From the NCBI GenBank assembly GCA_021229015.1, contig CM037778.1, positions 83,140,395 to 83,204,394 of the forward strand: a DNA stretch of 64,000 bases. The letters run 5' to 3'. The number at the start of each line of letters is the position of its first letter. Within the stretch, counting starts at the first letter, position 1. The notes under the pieces were generated by a model. The model saw nothing but the letters and a program-made list of their open reading frames with translations. It ran no database searches and was not told the DNA's origin. Origin of the DNA: Solen grandis. Lineage: Eukaryota > Mollusca > Bivalvia > Adapedonta > Solenidae. The position numbers and the translations under genes were made by a program. Shown piece by piece: positions 12,957 to 22,910 of this stretch.

Positions 12957-13159
12957 CCCTTATCATGTAAAATTTCATAATTGGAGTTGTCCTTTCTTCA
13001 TTTTTGACTGTATAATTAATTGTTTATGGTACTGGTAGTGCTTGCTGAATTTATTGAATGAATTGCTAACAGTCCAGACCATGAAGAGACTGCACAGATC
13101 TTGGTCTGCACTGGTCACAAGGCAGTCACAGTTTCAAAGTGCCCACAACATTGTAAGGG
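12957..13159 (+). mobile_element. TTAA MITE family 2, copy a
   Basis: Begins CCCTTATCATGTAAAATTTC and ends GTAAGGG followed by TTAA at 13160-13163. It shares TGTCCTTTCTTCAT and GACCATGA..CTTGGTCTGCACTGG with the copies at 14711 and 27144. The left TTAA is mutated (ATTTG). Confidence 0.75.
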
Positions 13160-13173
13160 TTAAATTTGTTTAA

Positions 13174-13373
13174 CCCTTTCCCTCATATAGACTCATTTTG
13201 ACGCACTCAATAGGTACCACATAAAGCCTGATCTGCAGAAAGCCAAACTCAAACCTTACCATATTTAATTGTAAAATCCTCATTTCCAGACCACTGAGGA
13301 GCAGCGAACAGCATAAAACCTGATCAGCCTGTTCGCATAGGTCTTTCCATGGTGTCCTCTATGAGGGAAAGGG
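13174..13373 (-). mobile_element. TTAA MITE family 1, copy 2 (central hairpin lost)
   Basis: Same termini as the copy at 11171, in the opposite orientation, with TTAA at 13170-13173 and 13374-13377. The centre reads ATCAGCCTGTTCGCATAGG: one arm and the apex of the internal palindrome are missing. It lies 14 bp from a family 2 MITE. Confidence 0.9.
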
Positions 13374-13377
13374 TTAA

Positions 13378-14706
13378 GTTCATAAATTTTGTTTTGTCTT
13401 GAACATTGTGGGATACTAACAATTGCCTGTTATGATTTCCTAGATTATGTCAGCCATGGGAAAATTGGCTAGCATTTCCTTGTTTTAAAGATATTGATTA
13501 GAACTTATAATATTCACTTATCAAACTGCTGCTTAAACCAATTAGTACTTTTCAGACAGACTATACAAAATGTAATTCGGTGTGACAATTGAATCTGGTA
13601 GAGAAGAACACATTTCTCTACATCATAAATTCTCAGGACTGTCACAGAAAATTCATCAATTTCAATTTGTAATATTTAGAAAGTGTCACATGCTAACTGA
13701 AAAAGGAAATCCATATACATTGCTAAATTTATGAAAAACATTGTATGAACAACAGTTTCCATGGGTCCAAAAAATACATCAAGGGGCGACTAATGAGAGA
13801 ACTGCTTTGCAAATGATCGATAATGAGCAAATGTAATCTAATAGTCCCACGGGTGATATACATATACAGAGAGTAATGGAATGAGTCACTCTTGGGTTTG
13901 AACTGTTTCAGATGGTGTCTTCAATTATATATTTTGATTCATACTACTATTAATAATTATAATAAGGTTTAGTTATAATCAGCATGTTGAATTACCCCAG
14001 CCTTATAAAAAAAAAAAAATCATCATTTACAACATCACAGTTACCACTGTGTCAGGAAAATGAACATTTGCATGATCAATAACAGTATAACACTTGCAAG
14101 TTGATCAGGTTTTAGATGATTTTAGCTTATTCAGCACCTCTAAAGTGAGACAGCAACTATTATAAACCTGATGAGACTGAGAATGGTTTTTAATTTATTC
14201 TTGCTTTTCCGAGATCATGGCAAATGGCATAGAAAACCAGACAGGAAAAAGAACACAAAAGCAGTGTCTGGAAATGTACAATGCACTGGCTGAAATTAGC
14301 ACAAGCTAGAGGCAGGTAATCTTTACTTATAACTATTTCAAATGGCAATTTCATACGGCTGAACTTGCTGCAAATTTGATTATAAAACAATATAGAGAAG
14401 CAATAGTTTAGGCGTGTTTGAGCAAAATCTTAATTCTGTTGACTACATGTTTACAAGGTTTTGTAAAAGTTCCCCTGCCCACCCCCATTGTCACCACCAT
14501 TGTTTTCTGCGACATAAAATCATGGTTAACAGTATTGGTTTCCATCTCTCTGTAGTCTAACTTTTCTGCTATCTCTTGTTACTGTCTTGTACTGCTCTTG
14601 CCAAGGAAGCTGCACTATTGATTTCAGTTAGAAAACAATCTGATAAGAAAACTGTATCTAAATGCGCATTAAAGACTTTCTATGTAATATGCACAACATG
14701 GCTGAT
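13378..14706. other. unassigned stretch
   Basis: AT-rich sequence with an A13 run near 14008. No supported gene or repeat. Confidence 0.4.
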
Positions 14707-14710
14707 TTAA

Positions 14711-14889
14711 CCCTTACCGCGTTAAATTTCTTAATTGAAATTGTCCTTTCTTCATCATGGACTGTACCATTAGCTGTTTATGGGGGTGTTTGCTGAAAAG
14801 TTTTTGACTGAATAGTGAACGGTGCAGACCATGATCAGACTGCATGGATGTGCAGACTGACCTTGGTCTGCACTGGTCGCATTTAAGGA
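14711..14889 (+). mobile_element. TTAA MITE family 2, copy b (3' shortened)
   Basis: TTAA at 14707-14710, then CCCTTACCGCGTTAAATTTC, the family body with GGTCTGCACTGGTCGC, and an abrupt end TTTAAGGATAA in place of the usual TAAGGGTTAA. The last 25 bp or so before the terminus look deleted. Confidence 0.75.
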
Positions 14890-15001
14890 TAAGTAGATTG
14901 AAGATCTAAATAAGTATTCACAGCTTTTTACTTTCTTCAATCACAAAGATAATTAAACACTTAATTAAGTTGACATTTATTCAACACCTGAAATGCAATA
15001 G

Positions 15002-16287
15002 CAGGGATCAAGCTAGAGGGCGACTAGGGCGAAGATGTCGCCTTCAGTCAATAAACTTCGCCTCAGAAAAAATGAAGAGCGAAAAAACTTCGCCCTATAA
15101 CTTTCGGTAAAAGTTCCCTATCATGGCCGTAATGTACGTCCGAAACATGGCTGTGTGCATCAAGGTGTGATTTCTACCATTTGCCGACAGCGTGTAGGCA
15201 GACGTCATGTGGTGCTCATTTAGGCCATGTAAGGTCCATGTGTGTAATATGCCGTATGCAAATTAGGCAACATTTGCTCCGCCCACTTCTCTAATTGACA
15301 TTTACAAAGCGTAACAGAGAAATCGAGTACCAGCTTGCTAAATGTCATCTGTCTCAGCCGAAGCTACTGTGTCAACAAGCTACCAAATATCCATACAAAG
15401 AATGATAAATAGACAATTATCTCGTGTTTATTTCAGATAGAATAACTCACAATTTGAGACAAAAATACCTTCATAACTTTAATTTTATATTTACTTCATA
15501 TTTTAAAACTTGCATTAAATGTCTGCTTATTTACATCCAGATTGCCGATCTTTCTGGTGTCAAATTTGCCGATTTTGTTTTGTGAAAAAATGAAAACAAT
15601 ACTTTTGATTGAGAATAAAAGCTGAAAAGACAGATGTATAGTATTTTGTAGAGTAAATTGAAACTTATTTCAAGCCAAGTTTTATAAAAAAAAGCACCAG
15701 ATTTTAGTTGTGTTTCAAAAAGTCACCAGTTTTCGTGGATTTACTATGATTTTTTTTAAACGAAAATTAAAACAATATATGATCTTTTTTAAATCTCTTT
15801 TTCTTTTGAAAAATTACACTGATAGAAATATCTGGCACTATTTTTTTTTTCTGAATAGATTTTGTTCATATATTTTAGATAATAATTTCTGCATTTTTTT
15901 TTAAATATTTGGGGTAATAAATGTACATGCATAGTAAATTTTTATCCTTCACTGGAATGCAAGGATCATGGCATCAATTTTGACAATTACCTGTGTCAGC
16001 CCAAAGCTGTAAAAAGTTGCAGGTGTTAAATTCATAGAATATGATTTTCATGTCATTGATAATTTTTTACTCATCTTACCCTTAGATCTTAATGACAAAA
16101 GTTTAATATAAACTTTGATTTTATCTGAAACATTTTTACATATCAAATAAAGTACATTTATATATATATATACGTACAATAAAAAAAGATAAAATAATCA
16201 CTTCTCTCATTTTTTTCAAACTTCTCCCTAAAAATATGATAGGGAGAAGTGACTTCTCCCTAAAATTTCAGTCTAGCTTGATCCCTG
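15002..16287. mobile_element. hAT-like non-autonomous element with CAGGG ends
   Basis: A perfect 16-bp terminal inverted repeat: CAGGGATCAAGCTAGA at 15002-15017 and its complement at 16272-16287. The flanks share AATAG directly outside both ends, a possible 5-bp target duplication. Each end has its own subterminal hairpin: GGGCGAAG..CTTCGCCC on the left, GGGAGAAG..CTTCTCCC on the right. The 1.25-kb interior has no transposase frame. CAGGG ends fit the hAT superfamily, although the usual duplication there is 8 bp. Confidence 0.75.
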
Positions 16288-18099
16288 AATAGTATTTTTT
16301 TCTTTTACAAAAGAAACATCTAAGGCTAAGCATGTTTTAAACTGAAAAATTTTAATTTGATACTTGAAAAAAGTCAAATTAAGACATTGTTTATGCCATG
16401 CTGAGTTAAATAATAAAAGTAATACAAAAGTTATTATAATAGGAAAACAAGAATCCTTTTTCCAAAATTACTGTCCATAATTAGGAGTTATAATAAAACC
16501 CTATTGCACTTATTTGGTTTTTAATTTGATAAAGATCTTAACTACTATCGCCCATAAGGCCAATTGATATAGATCTTAACTACTATAGCCCATAAGGCCA
16601 TATATATATATATATATTTTATTTCATAATTAGATCTATATGTCATGAAGAAAAAAAAAAAAAAGGACGAGAGAGAGATGGGGGGAGGGGGGCATGATTG
16701 AAAGGGTGATGGTGGTTTCATCAAACTACTGGTTTGTCAAACTGCATGATAACATATAGTAGGTGAAAAGTGGTTTCAACAAACTGACATTTATACAGTG
16801 TTTAGGACGCAGCAAATGGTACAAAAACACAGCATCTACAGAGAGAGGGGGGGCGGGGGGATATTTGTACAAACAAATAAATAATTTAAAAAAAAATTGA
16901 AATTAAATACAAATCATATAGAACATAATCAGGCGCAGATCCAGAGGGGAGGACCATGCATAAACGAGGGGGGGAAAGGGGTATGGCCCCCTCACACACA
17001 CATACTGTACATTTTTAGAGATAGCCCCCCCCCCCCCCTTACTGTGATTTTCAGAGATGCCTATTCCCCCCCCCCCCCCCCCCCCCCCCGGTGAATTTCA
17101 TAGTTTGAATTGGACATGGTAATTATCCTTGTTGGACCCCCCACCCCTGAGTCAAACATAATATTCGATAGAAAGGAGCATTTTTCATTTGGATTGGACA
17201 TGTCCTTTGTACCTGGAAATGTCTTAAAAAATATCTCCAGTATATCCCCACACTGGTACTTCTGTCAACTGATGTTATGTGTTGAATGTTAATGTATTTC
17301 CCCAAAAGTTGATAATACTATAGGCTGGGGTACAAAATATCGAAACCCTTATTTGAAAATCATATTTAATTGATCTTGATATATAATTAATCAATATATC
17401 AAAAATGCATGTTTTCTTATATCTGTTCCAGATACTTTTCCAAAGGACATTCAGAGAGATGAAAATTTGAGAGTATTTTATATACAACTTAGTAACAGCT
17501 GATACGTGGAAGCGGTAAAGATTTTGTCCAAGTTAATGATGATACGGGTTTAATATCAATAGATTACTAAAAGCAAATCTTGGTAACTGCACGAACTGTA
17601 TCTTTTACAACACCAAATTATTTCACATTTATGAATTCTTACCTTCGTTAACTGATGCCATTTTTCAGATATTAAATACGTGAATGATATCAAGAATTTC
17701 TAAACCCGGCCCAGCATATCCTTGGCTTCATTTCGTATTATCATCATCCGGGCATCGCATATTGAAAATAAATAATTTCTTCTCTCTGGTGGCTTACACA
17801 TGATAAAACACAAACCAATTTATAATATCAACACATCATAAGTATTTTCTATTGATATTTGGAATATAGACGTAAACAAAAGGTGCAAACAGTCATGAAA
17901 TCTGCACCATTCCGTTGACTTCTTTACACAGCTGACCTGTTTGTATGTGCGCTGTATCAGGTGTTTACGGAGTGAATAAGATTCTGACAAAAAACGAAAA
18001 AGGTTATTAATAAATTCTCGTTTATTATTCAGGGGTTTCTCAATTTAATTTCAATGAAAATAATTTAAAACTTGAGTGAAATTTAAATTTCGCGAGTCG
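16288..18099. other. unassigned; small tandem duplication and C tracts
   Basis: A 38-bp unit (GATCTTAACTACTAT..CCCATAAGGCC) is duplicated at 16533 and 16571, followed by a short TA run. A GA/GGGG-rich patch lies at 16666-16692. C runs lie at 17027-17038 and 17066-17089 (24 bases). No gene is supported. Confidence 0.5.
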
Positions 18100-18158
18100 A
18101 ATTAATTTCAACCAATCGTATTCGCAGGAAACATCTGCGGGACTGTAGCAATTTAAGT
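18100..18158 (+). promoter_or_regulatory. probable DCP1 core promoter / 5' UTR
   Basis: A CCAAT pentamer at 18112-18116 lies 43 bp before the start codon, and no TATA box is visible. The transcription start cannot be placed. Confidence 0.3.
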
Positions 18159-18278
18159 ATGGCGGAAGGACGGATGAATCTAGCTGCTTTGCAGCAGAGA
18201 GATCCATATATTTCAGAAATAATGGATACAGCATCTCAAGTTGCATTATATTCATTCAATTCTAAGGCTAATGAATGG
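18159..18278 (+). CDS. DCP1: DCP1 (mRNA-decapping enzyme 1), first coding exon, partial
   Basis: Forty codons from ATG to the donor GTAAGC at 18279, in phase 0 after Trp40. Residues 7-40 follow the start of the DCP1 EVH1 domain: LAALQQRDPYI at residues 8-18, ASQVALYSF at 25-33 and KANEW at 36-40. The same spacing is known in animal DCP1A/DCP1B, where NEW or NQW is followed by EKTD. DCP1 activates the decapping hydrolase DCP2 in cytoplasmic P-bodies; the EVH1-like domain binds DCP2 and proline-rich partners. The start is the first in-frame ATG, and MAEGR resembles short N-termini of the family. The rest of the EVH1 domain and the C-terminal trimerisation segment were not found downstream on this strand to the end of the window. 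The gene is therefore split by an intron of more than 45 kb, or is a fragment. Confidence 0.88.
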
Positions 18279-19147
18279 GTAAGCATCATTATCTTGCTAA
18301 TTCATTGCATGACAATCGAAATAAGACGAAGACAAAGCATGAAACAGTTGTTACAGCTGCTAATTTTATGTTGCTGAGACAGATTTGAAGCTACGCAGAG
18401 CTTTTCTGTTCCTGGCAAGGCATTTATCGGCGTGAAGATAGTTATGAATGTGATCTTAGTTTACTTTCCACCTGTGTATCTCCATTGATTTTTGCATTCT
18501 GTTTAATTTGATCGTTCTTTTTTTTATTTTTATATATATTTTTAGATTGAAATTATAAACCCAGATGGGACCATGTGGTGTGAGCACCTCAGGAATAAAG
18601 GAGTGCTTAAATTGATTTTAAAATGGCTTGCTTTGACTCCTTTGTGGATCATTGTTGGTGTAGCTTAGACTGTTAGCCGCTGTCTACAACCCAAATGTTA
18701 AGACCATAATCATCTTCTTAGTATAGTCAGTAATTGACTGTTGAGAGCACCCAAAATTAGATGATAGGGAATGAGCATAATTTCCATATTTTCTGGGGGA
18801 AAAATAGCAGTTTTGGGGAAATCTACATAAATTTTAATAAATATTTAGTTGGGGGGGGAAATGCCTAATAACAGTCCTTGATGAAAAAAAAAGAAAATAG
18901 CTATGCAGTCTAGAATTTGAGAGTATATTGCTTAAATTGGCTTGTAAAAAATACTCCTGTCTTATGAAGAAATTCATCATATTGATCTTTCAATGTCTAG
19001 TCTAAACATTAAAGGCGTTTCATGCTTGAGCACTTCATTTCATTGCCATTATTTTGTTATTTATCTGTTTATACCTGTTGTCTTGCTAAGGAGACTTTTT
19101 ACTATATATGTATTGGTGTTCTGCCAAGGATACGGCCTTGCTGCGTG
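18279..19147 (+). other. start of DCP1 intron 1
   Basis: Follows the GTAAGC donor. AT-rich, with no exon recognised. A ZNF862-bearing element is inserted downstream at 19148. Confidence 0.5.
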
Positions 19148-20301
19148 CAGGGATTTACCGGACGCAGGATCCTGCGTCCATATACGCATGAATCACAGAC
19201 TGTACGCACCGAAAAATAAAGTCTGCGTCCATGTGTACGCACGAATTGTCCAGAATATCTGTGCCAATTCATTATCAAATGTCTTCGTAAATCTCTTGGA
19301 ATTTCCAAAGCTATATTTAACTAGTTAAATTTACAAGCCAATCACTGTGCCTTTTAAAATTAGCGTCCAATCATTGAACGCTTCCGCTCACATGTCTTAT
19401 CAAAGTTAAGCATGGCAAACACAAACTGACTTAAGAAGTTTATGGGGCAAAAGAAAAGATCGCGATGACGAGAAACATGAAAATTTATTGTCAACTGGTC
19501 ACCCTGATTACAGTTACAATCTTCCTCAAAATCAAAACGTGAGCAGAAATTTCAGTATATGGCTTGAAAAATTTAAATGGCTACAGTTCCGTGACGAAGG
19601 CATGTACGTATTGTAATACCTGCATTTCGGCGAAAAGCTCATCAAATCCCTTTACAGAGGGTTGCATAAACTTTCAAAACTCCTTATTAATTCGTCATCA
19701 AGACACTGATGTCTACATGAACAGCTTACAAGTCTTAAATATGCGTTCAAATTTCGCAACCGCTATTAAAGCTGATCACGATCAAAGCGTTGAAAATACT
19801 GTTAGTGAACTCAATGATTATGTGATTCAGTTGCAGACGGTGTATAACAGAATTTTGAATATCCAGATATTTTTGTTTTCTACAAGGAATACTTGTTAAG
19901 GATGCTTGAAATGATACTGTAAGAAAACAAGAATGTCTGTTATCCACCTAGTCAAATTTTAATGTGAATTCTCAAAATTTGCACTTATTAAATTTAACAA
20001 ATTTCTCAATTTTAAGGATCTGGAATACATACTTTTAGTTAAAGATAATGGCTTTGGTATAGTAACAACACATCTGCGCAGAAAAAAAAAAGTTTTAAAA
20101 TTTACTTTAACATTCCATGCCCTCAAAGTCGCAAGACTTATAACTCTTCTGGAAAATAGCTAGTGATCCTTAGCAAATTTTGAGTAGTATATTTTGGTGA
20201 GGTTAAATAGCTTGGACCCCCTGAAATTAATGATGGACCCCTGTTTTTAAGGATCCTGAGTCCAGTGGACCCCTGAAAATCAAAAGTAGTGTAAATCCCT
20301 G
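19148..20301 (+). mobile_element. degenerate hAT-like element with CAGGGATTTAC ends
   Basis: CAGGGATTTAC at 19148-19158 is matched by GTAAATCCCTG at 20291-20301. Behind each terminus lies a GGAC(G/T)CAGGATCCT block (left 19160, right 20247-20262 inverted), so the inversion extends past the tips. TGCGTG is found directly outside both ends (19142-19147, 20302-20307), a possible 6-bp target duplication. The interior holds a broken reading frame of the ZNF862/C17orf113 type. It shares CAGGGAT with the element at 15002. Confidence 0.7.
19430..19899 (+). pseudogene. broken ZNF862/C17orf113-like (hAT-related) reading frame
   Basis: The first part is open from about 19430 to 19616 and reads SLWGKRKDRDDEK, then IWLEKFKWLQFRDEGMY. 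The second part continues in another frame as CNTCISAK, then NPFTEGCINFQNSLLIRHQD. This is the pattern of the N-terminal TTF/BED-like zinc finger of ZNF862 and C17orf113-like proteins: two Cys, NPFTxGxxNFxxxxLxRH. A short insertion near 19607-19611 breaks the frame. An upstream ATG at 19411 is out of frame with the first part. The frame ends at 19899 without the RNase H-like transposase domain, so this is an N-terminal remnant only. These proteins derive from hAT transposases, and the remnant lies between hAT-like termini. Confidence 0.7.
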
Positions 20302-21107
20302 TGCGTGTGTACGTTAAAGAATCACATGGCGCTGAAAAAAGGGCCAGTTGGGTCAATGGATACGTCCAAAACGGGCGACAAATGAGTAAATTTTATTGGT
20401 TGTCCCAATTGTAGAAAATAGTTGACAAGTAGAAGTAATTCTACACTGTCAAAAAATTTCATTACTTTTGCTAGCCCATGTATGGCATTGAGCTATTTCA
20501 TTGGCTAAATGTATTCTACTGTCCAGTTGCAATAAGTTTTACAATTCCCTTTGCAGTTGTAATCATGGTGCCTGAATCTGAGATTAGTTGAAAATGAAAG
20601 TTAGGTACAATTTTGAGTTATTTCAGATCACATTCCTCCAAACAACTAACTGTTTGAATGAGGATATTAAAAAAGATGCTGTAAATACATCCTAAACCAG
20701 TAAAGAAAAGCAGTATTGCTTCTTCTAATAAAAAAATGAGAACAAAAGAGTTGTTTCTAGCATGATGTTTGCAGATTATGTAGCATAGGACTTACTTTCT
20801 TTATCAGGCATATTCCCTTTTGAAATTTTCTTAAAATTCATGCAGTTTTCCTCAGTTTTCTATTTTTCACATGCCATTAGTAAAAACAAACTTGTGCAAT
20901 CCCTCTTGCTTATCAGTTTATAGGTAGGGTTTCATTTGATGCACACTTTTTGACTAACATGTTTTTTGCACCTTTGGGAACTGCCTTATAACACTGTCAA
21001 TTCACTATTGGTATTTACTCAAGCTGTTTCGTACAAAGGATTCCTAAGTAAGATAGGCAAAATAACATGAGGGTATCCAAGTACACAATATTCAAATCAG
21101 TTATTCA
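20302..21107. other. unassigned stretch
   Basis: AT-rich sequence between the hAT-like element and a SINE. Nothing was recognised. Confidence 0.4.
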
Positions 21108-21117
21108 TTCAGGCCTG

Positions 21118-21367
21118 TGGGGCCTCCGTGGCAGAGAGGGTAAAATCGCTGACTTTTAACACTCACTCAGCCCCTTACTGCGTGGGTTTGAATCCCGGCA
21201 GGGTCATTTGGATTTTCATGTGAGGAAGCCTTCCAGCTGGCTTGCGGTAGGTGGTTCTACCCGAATGCTCCCTGCATTCGTGGTCTGCCTCCACCTGTAA
21301 TTAGCTGGACGTCGCTATATGACTGAAATACTGTCAAAGCGACAGTAAACTCAAATAGTCAAGTCAG
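21118..21367 (+). mobile_element. tRNA-headed SINE, family A
   Basis: The tRNA-like head has an A box TGGCAGAGAGGG (21129-21140) and a B box GGTTTGAATCC (21185-21195). A body with GTGGTCTGCCTCCACCTGTA follows, then the tail ATATGACTGAAATACTGTC. The tail resembles that of the SINEs at 28862, 56476 and 58173, although the head and body differ. Flanks TTCAGGCCTG and TTCAGGTCTG are a likely 10-bp target duplication with one change. Confidence 0.8.
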
Positions 21368-21400
21368 TTCAGGTCTGCCACTCTTTAACACATTTGGGGC

Positions 21401-21560
21401 CAAATTATTTTTTTTTTTTTTTTTTTTTCTTTTAATTTTAGTTAAAGGGAGATAACTTAGTTTGCCATAAGTAATTCCTGAAGCACTTTTTCCCAAGTTA
21501 AAGTTCCTGTGTGCACCCCCTCCCCCCCAACCCCGCCCCCCCCAAAAAAAAAACAAACAA
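21401..21560. repeat. T, C and A homopolymer cluster
   Basis: A T run of more than 20 at 21408-21428, C-rich tracts at 21518-21543 and A/CAAA runs at 21544-21567. Opposite-strand Gly/Lys-rich frames here are artefacts. Confidence 0.8.
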
Positions 21561-21846
21561 ACAAACAACTGTGCAATATAAAATTATTGTGTGTTTATTT
21601 ACAATACTATTTTCTGTATTGTTATCTTGAAATGGTTTTAACACAGTGTAACTCAGAGGCTTAACATACTTTTGGGCAAGGTTGCTTGCAACGCAGTTCT
21701 ATGGTAGTATACATTTTTTGCATCGCACAATGTATCAGGACTATATTTAGACATAGATTTCCCCTTATTTACTATGTGGAGATAAAGTTCTAAATTTTGT
21801 TTTCTGCCTTATCACTAAATAGTGATGATTTTTATGTTTATTTCAG

Positions 21847-21932
21847 TACGATTGCATTATGGAAGTTGGAACTGAATTAAAATGTGTTGATAATTAATGA
21901 TGGAAATAAAATGTTAAATAAACTGTAAAGAA
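21847..21932 (+). other. possible alternative terminal exon with polyadenylation signals
   Basis: A good acceptor (TTTTTATGTTTATTTCAG) ends at 21846. In the phase that continues DCP1 exon 1, the next codons read YDCIMEVGTELKCVDN and then stop. Two AATAAA signals (21905, 21918) and an A11 run follow within 40 bp. It could be an alternative last exon giving a 56-residue truncated DCP1, a retroposed transcript tail, or chance. Confidence 0.25.
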
Positions 21933-21941
21933 AAAAAAAAA

Positions 21942-22835
21942 GTACGTAAGTGAAACAATCACCCCTCATTCAGAGATAATTTGAACCATAACTGGCTGGA
22001 ATTTCCATCAACAGGTAACAATACATGTATAGGGATAAAATTTTGGCCAATCAGTGCAATGGGTAAAATATTTATGCTACAGCGTCGAAAAGGGGTGTGG
22101 GCTTAGGTCTTAGCCGGAGAACATTTTTACATTTTTTTTTATTTTAGCAATATAAGATACATATATTTTTGTTATATATTTTGAATATCATTAATTTACC
22201 TATATTAAGTGCATGTGTATATAAAATGAAAAGGAAAAAAAAAGAAGAAAGTTTGTTGTTTTAGATTTGCTTCCACATATTCATATAATCTTATAATTTG
22301 TTAACTGTAGACAAGAGAAATAGGGGGAGTAAGAATGGTAATATGCCTATTGTAAGCAGTCCATTGAGACAAATGATGTGTTCATCTTTTCTTTTAACAA
22401 CGCTGTTCAAGCAAGGTTAAAACGGGTTTATAACATTGTATTTATCGTCATCACTTAAAAATTCTATCCTCGTTTATTAAATTTACTTTGATGAACAAAA
22501 TAAATGTGACATCCTCACATTAAAACCCCCTTTTTCTCGCTTTGATTTACTGTTTGAATGTTGCTATTGGAAAGAAGTAAAAACCTAATCAGAGAAACCA
22601 TAATACTAAATCATGTGAACAGTACATGTGTTTATTGTATCTAACTTAACTTGAAAATCAGGTATTTATTTTACTTAAACTGGTATAGATCTACAAAGAA
22701 AGGGTATGCCAATTTTTTTTAGCCTACCTGAAGTAAGTAATATAAGTATGAAATATTAGTAGCCTGTTAAACAGGACAGTGACTTGTATTGTTTGTCAAG
22801 CATGGGCTATATTTCAGTACCATTTTTGACAACTT
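21942..22835. other. unassigned AT-rich stretch
   Basis: No frame over 60 codons, no recognised repeat. Confidence 0.4.
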
Positions 22836-22839
22836 TGGT

Positions 22840-22910
22840 TGCAGATGGAGATAGAACCAACAACCTCTTGCTTACTGCTTAGCCTCTATAACCCTTAGGC
22901 CACAAGGACT
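22840..22910 (-). mobile_element. tRNA-like SINE head, minus strand
   Basis: On the minus strand, GTCCTTGTGGCCTAAGGG carries an A box (22892-22902) and GGTTCTATCTCC a B box (22847-22858), spaced as in a tRNA. The cloverleaf is too degenerate for a functional tRNA, and no SINE body was recognised beyond it. Confidence 0.5.

Noticed and set aside
18040..18255. 71-codon minus-strand frame overlapping the DCP1 exon
   Set aside because: It is antisense to a clear DCP1 exon with matching family residues and a splice donor.
22840..22910. Minus-strand tRNA gene
   Set aside because: Promoter boxes are recognisable but the cloverleaf is too degenerate; better explained as a SINE head.
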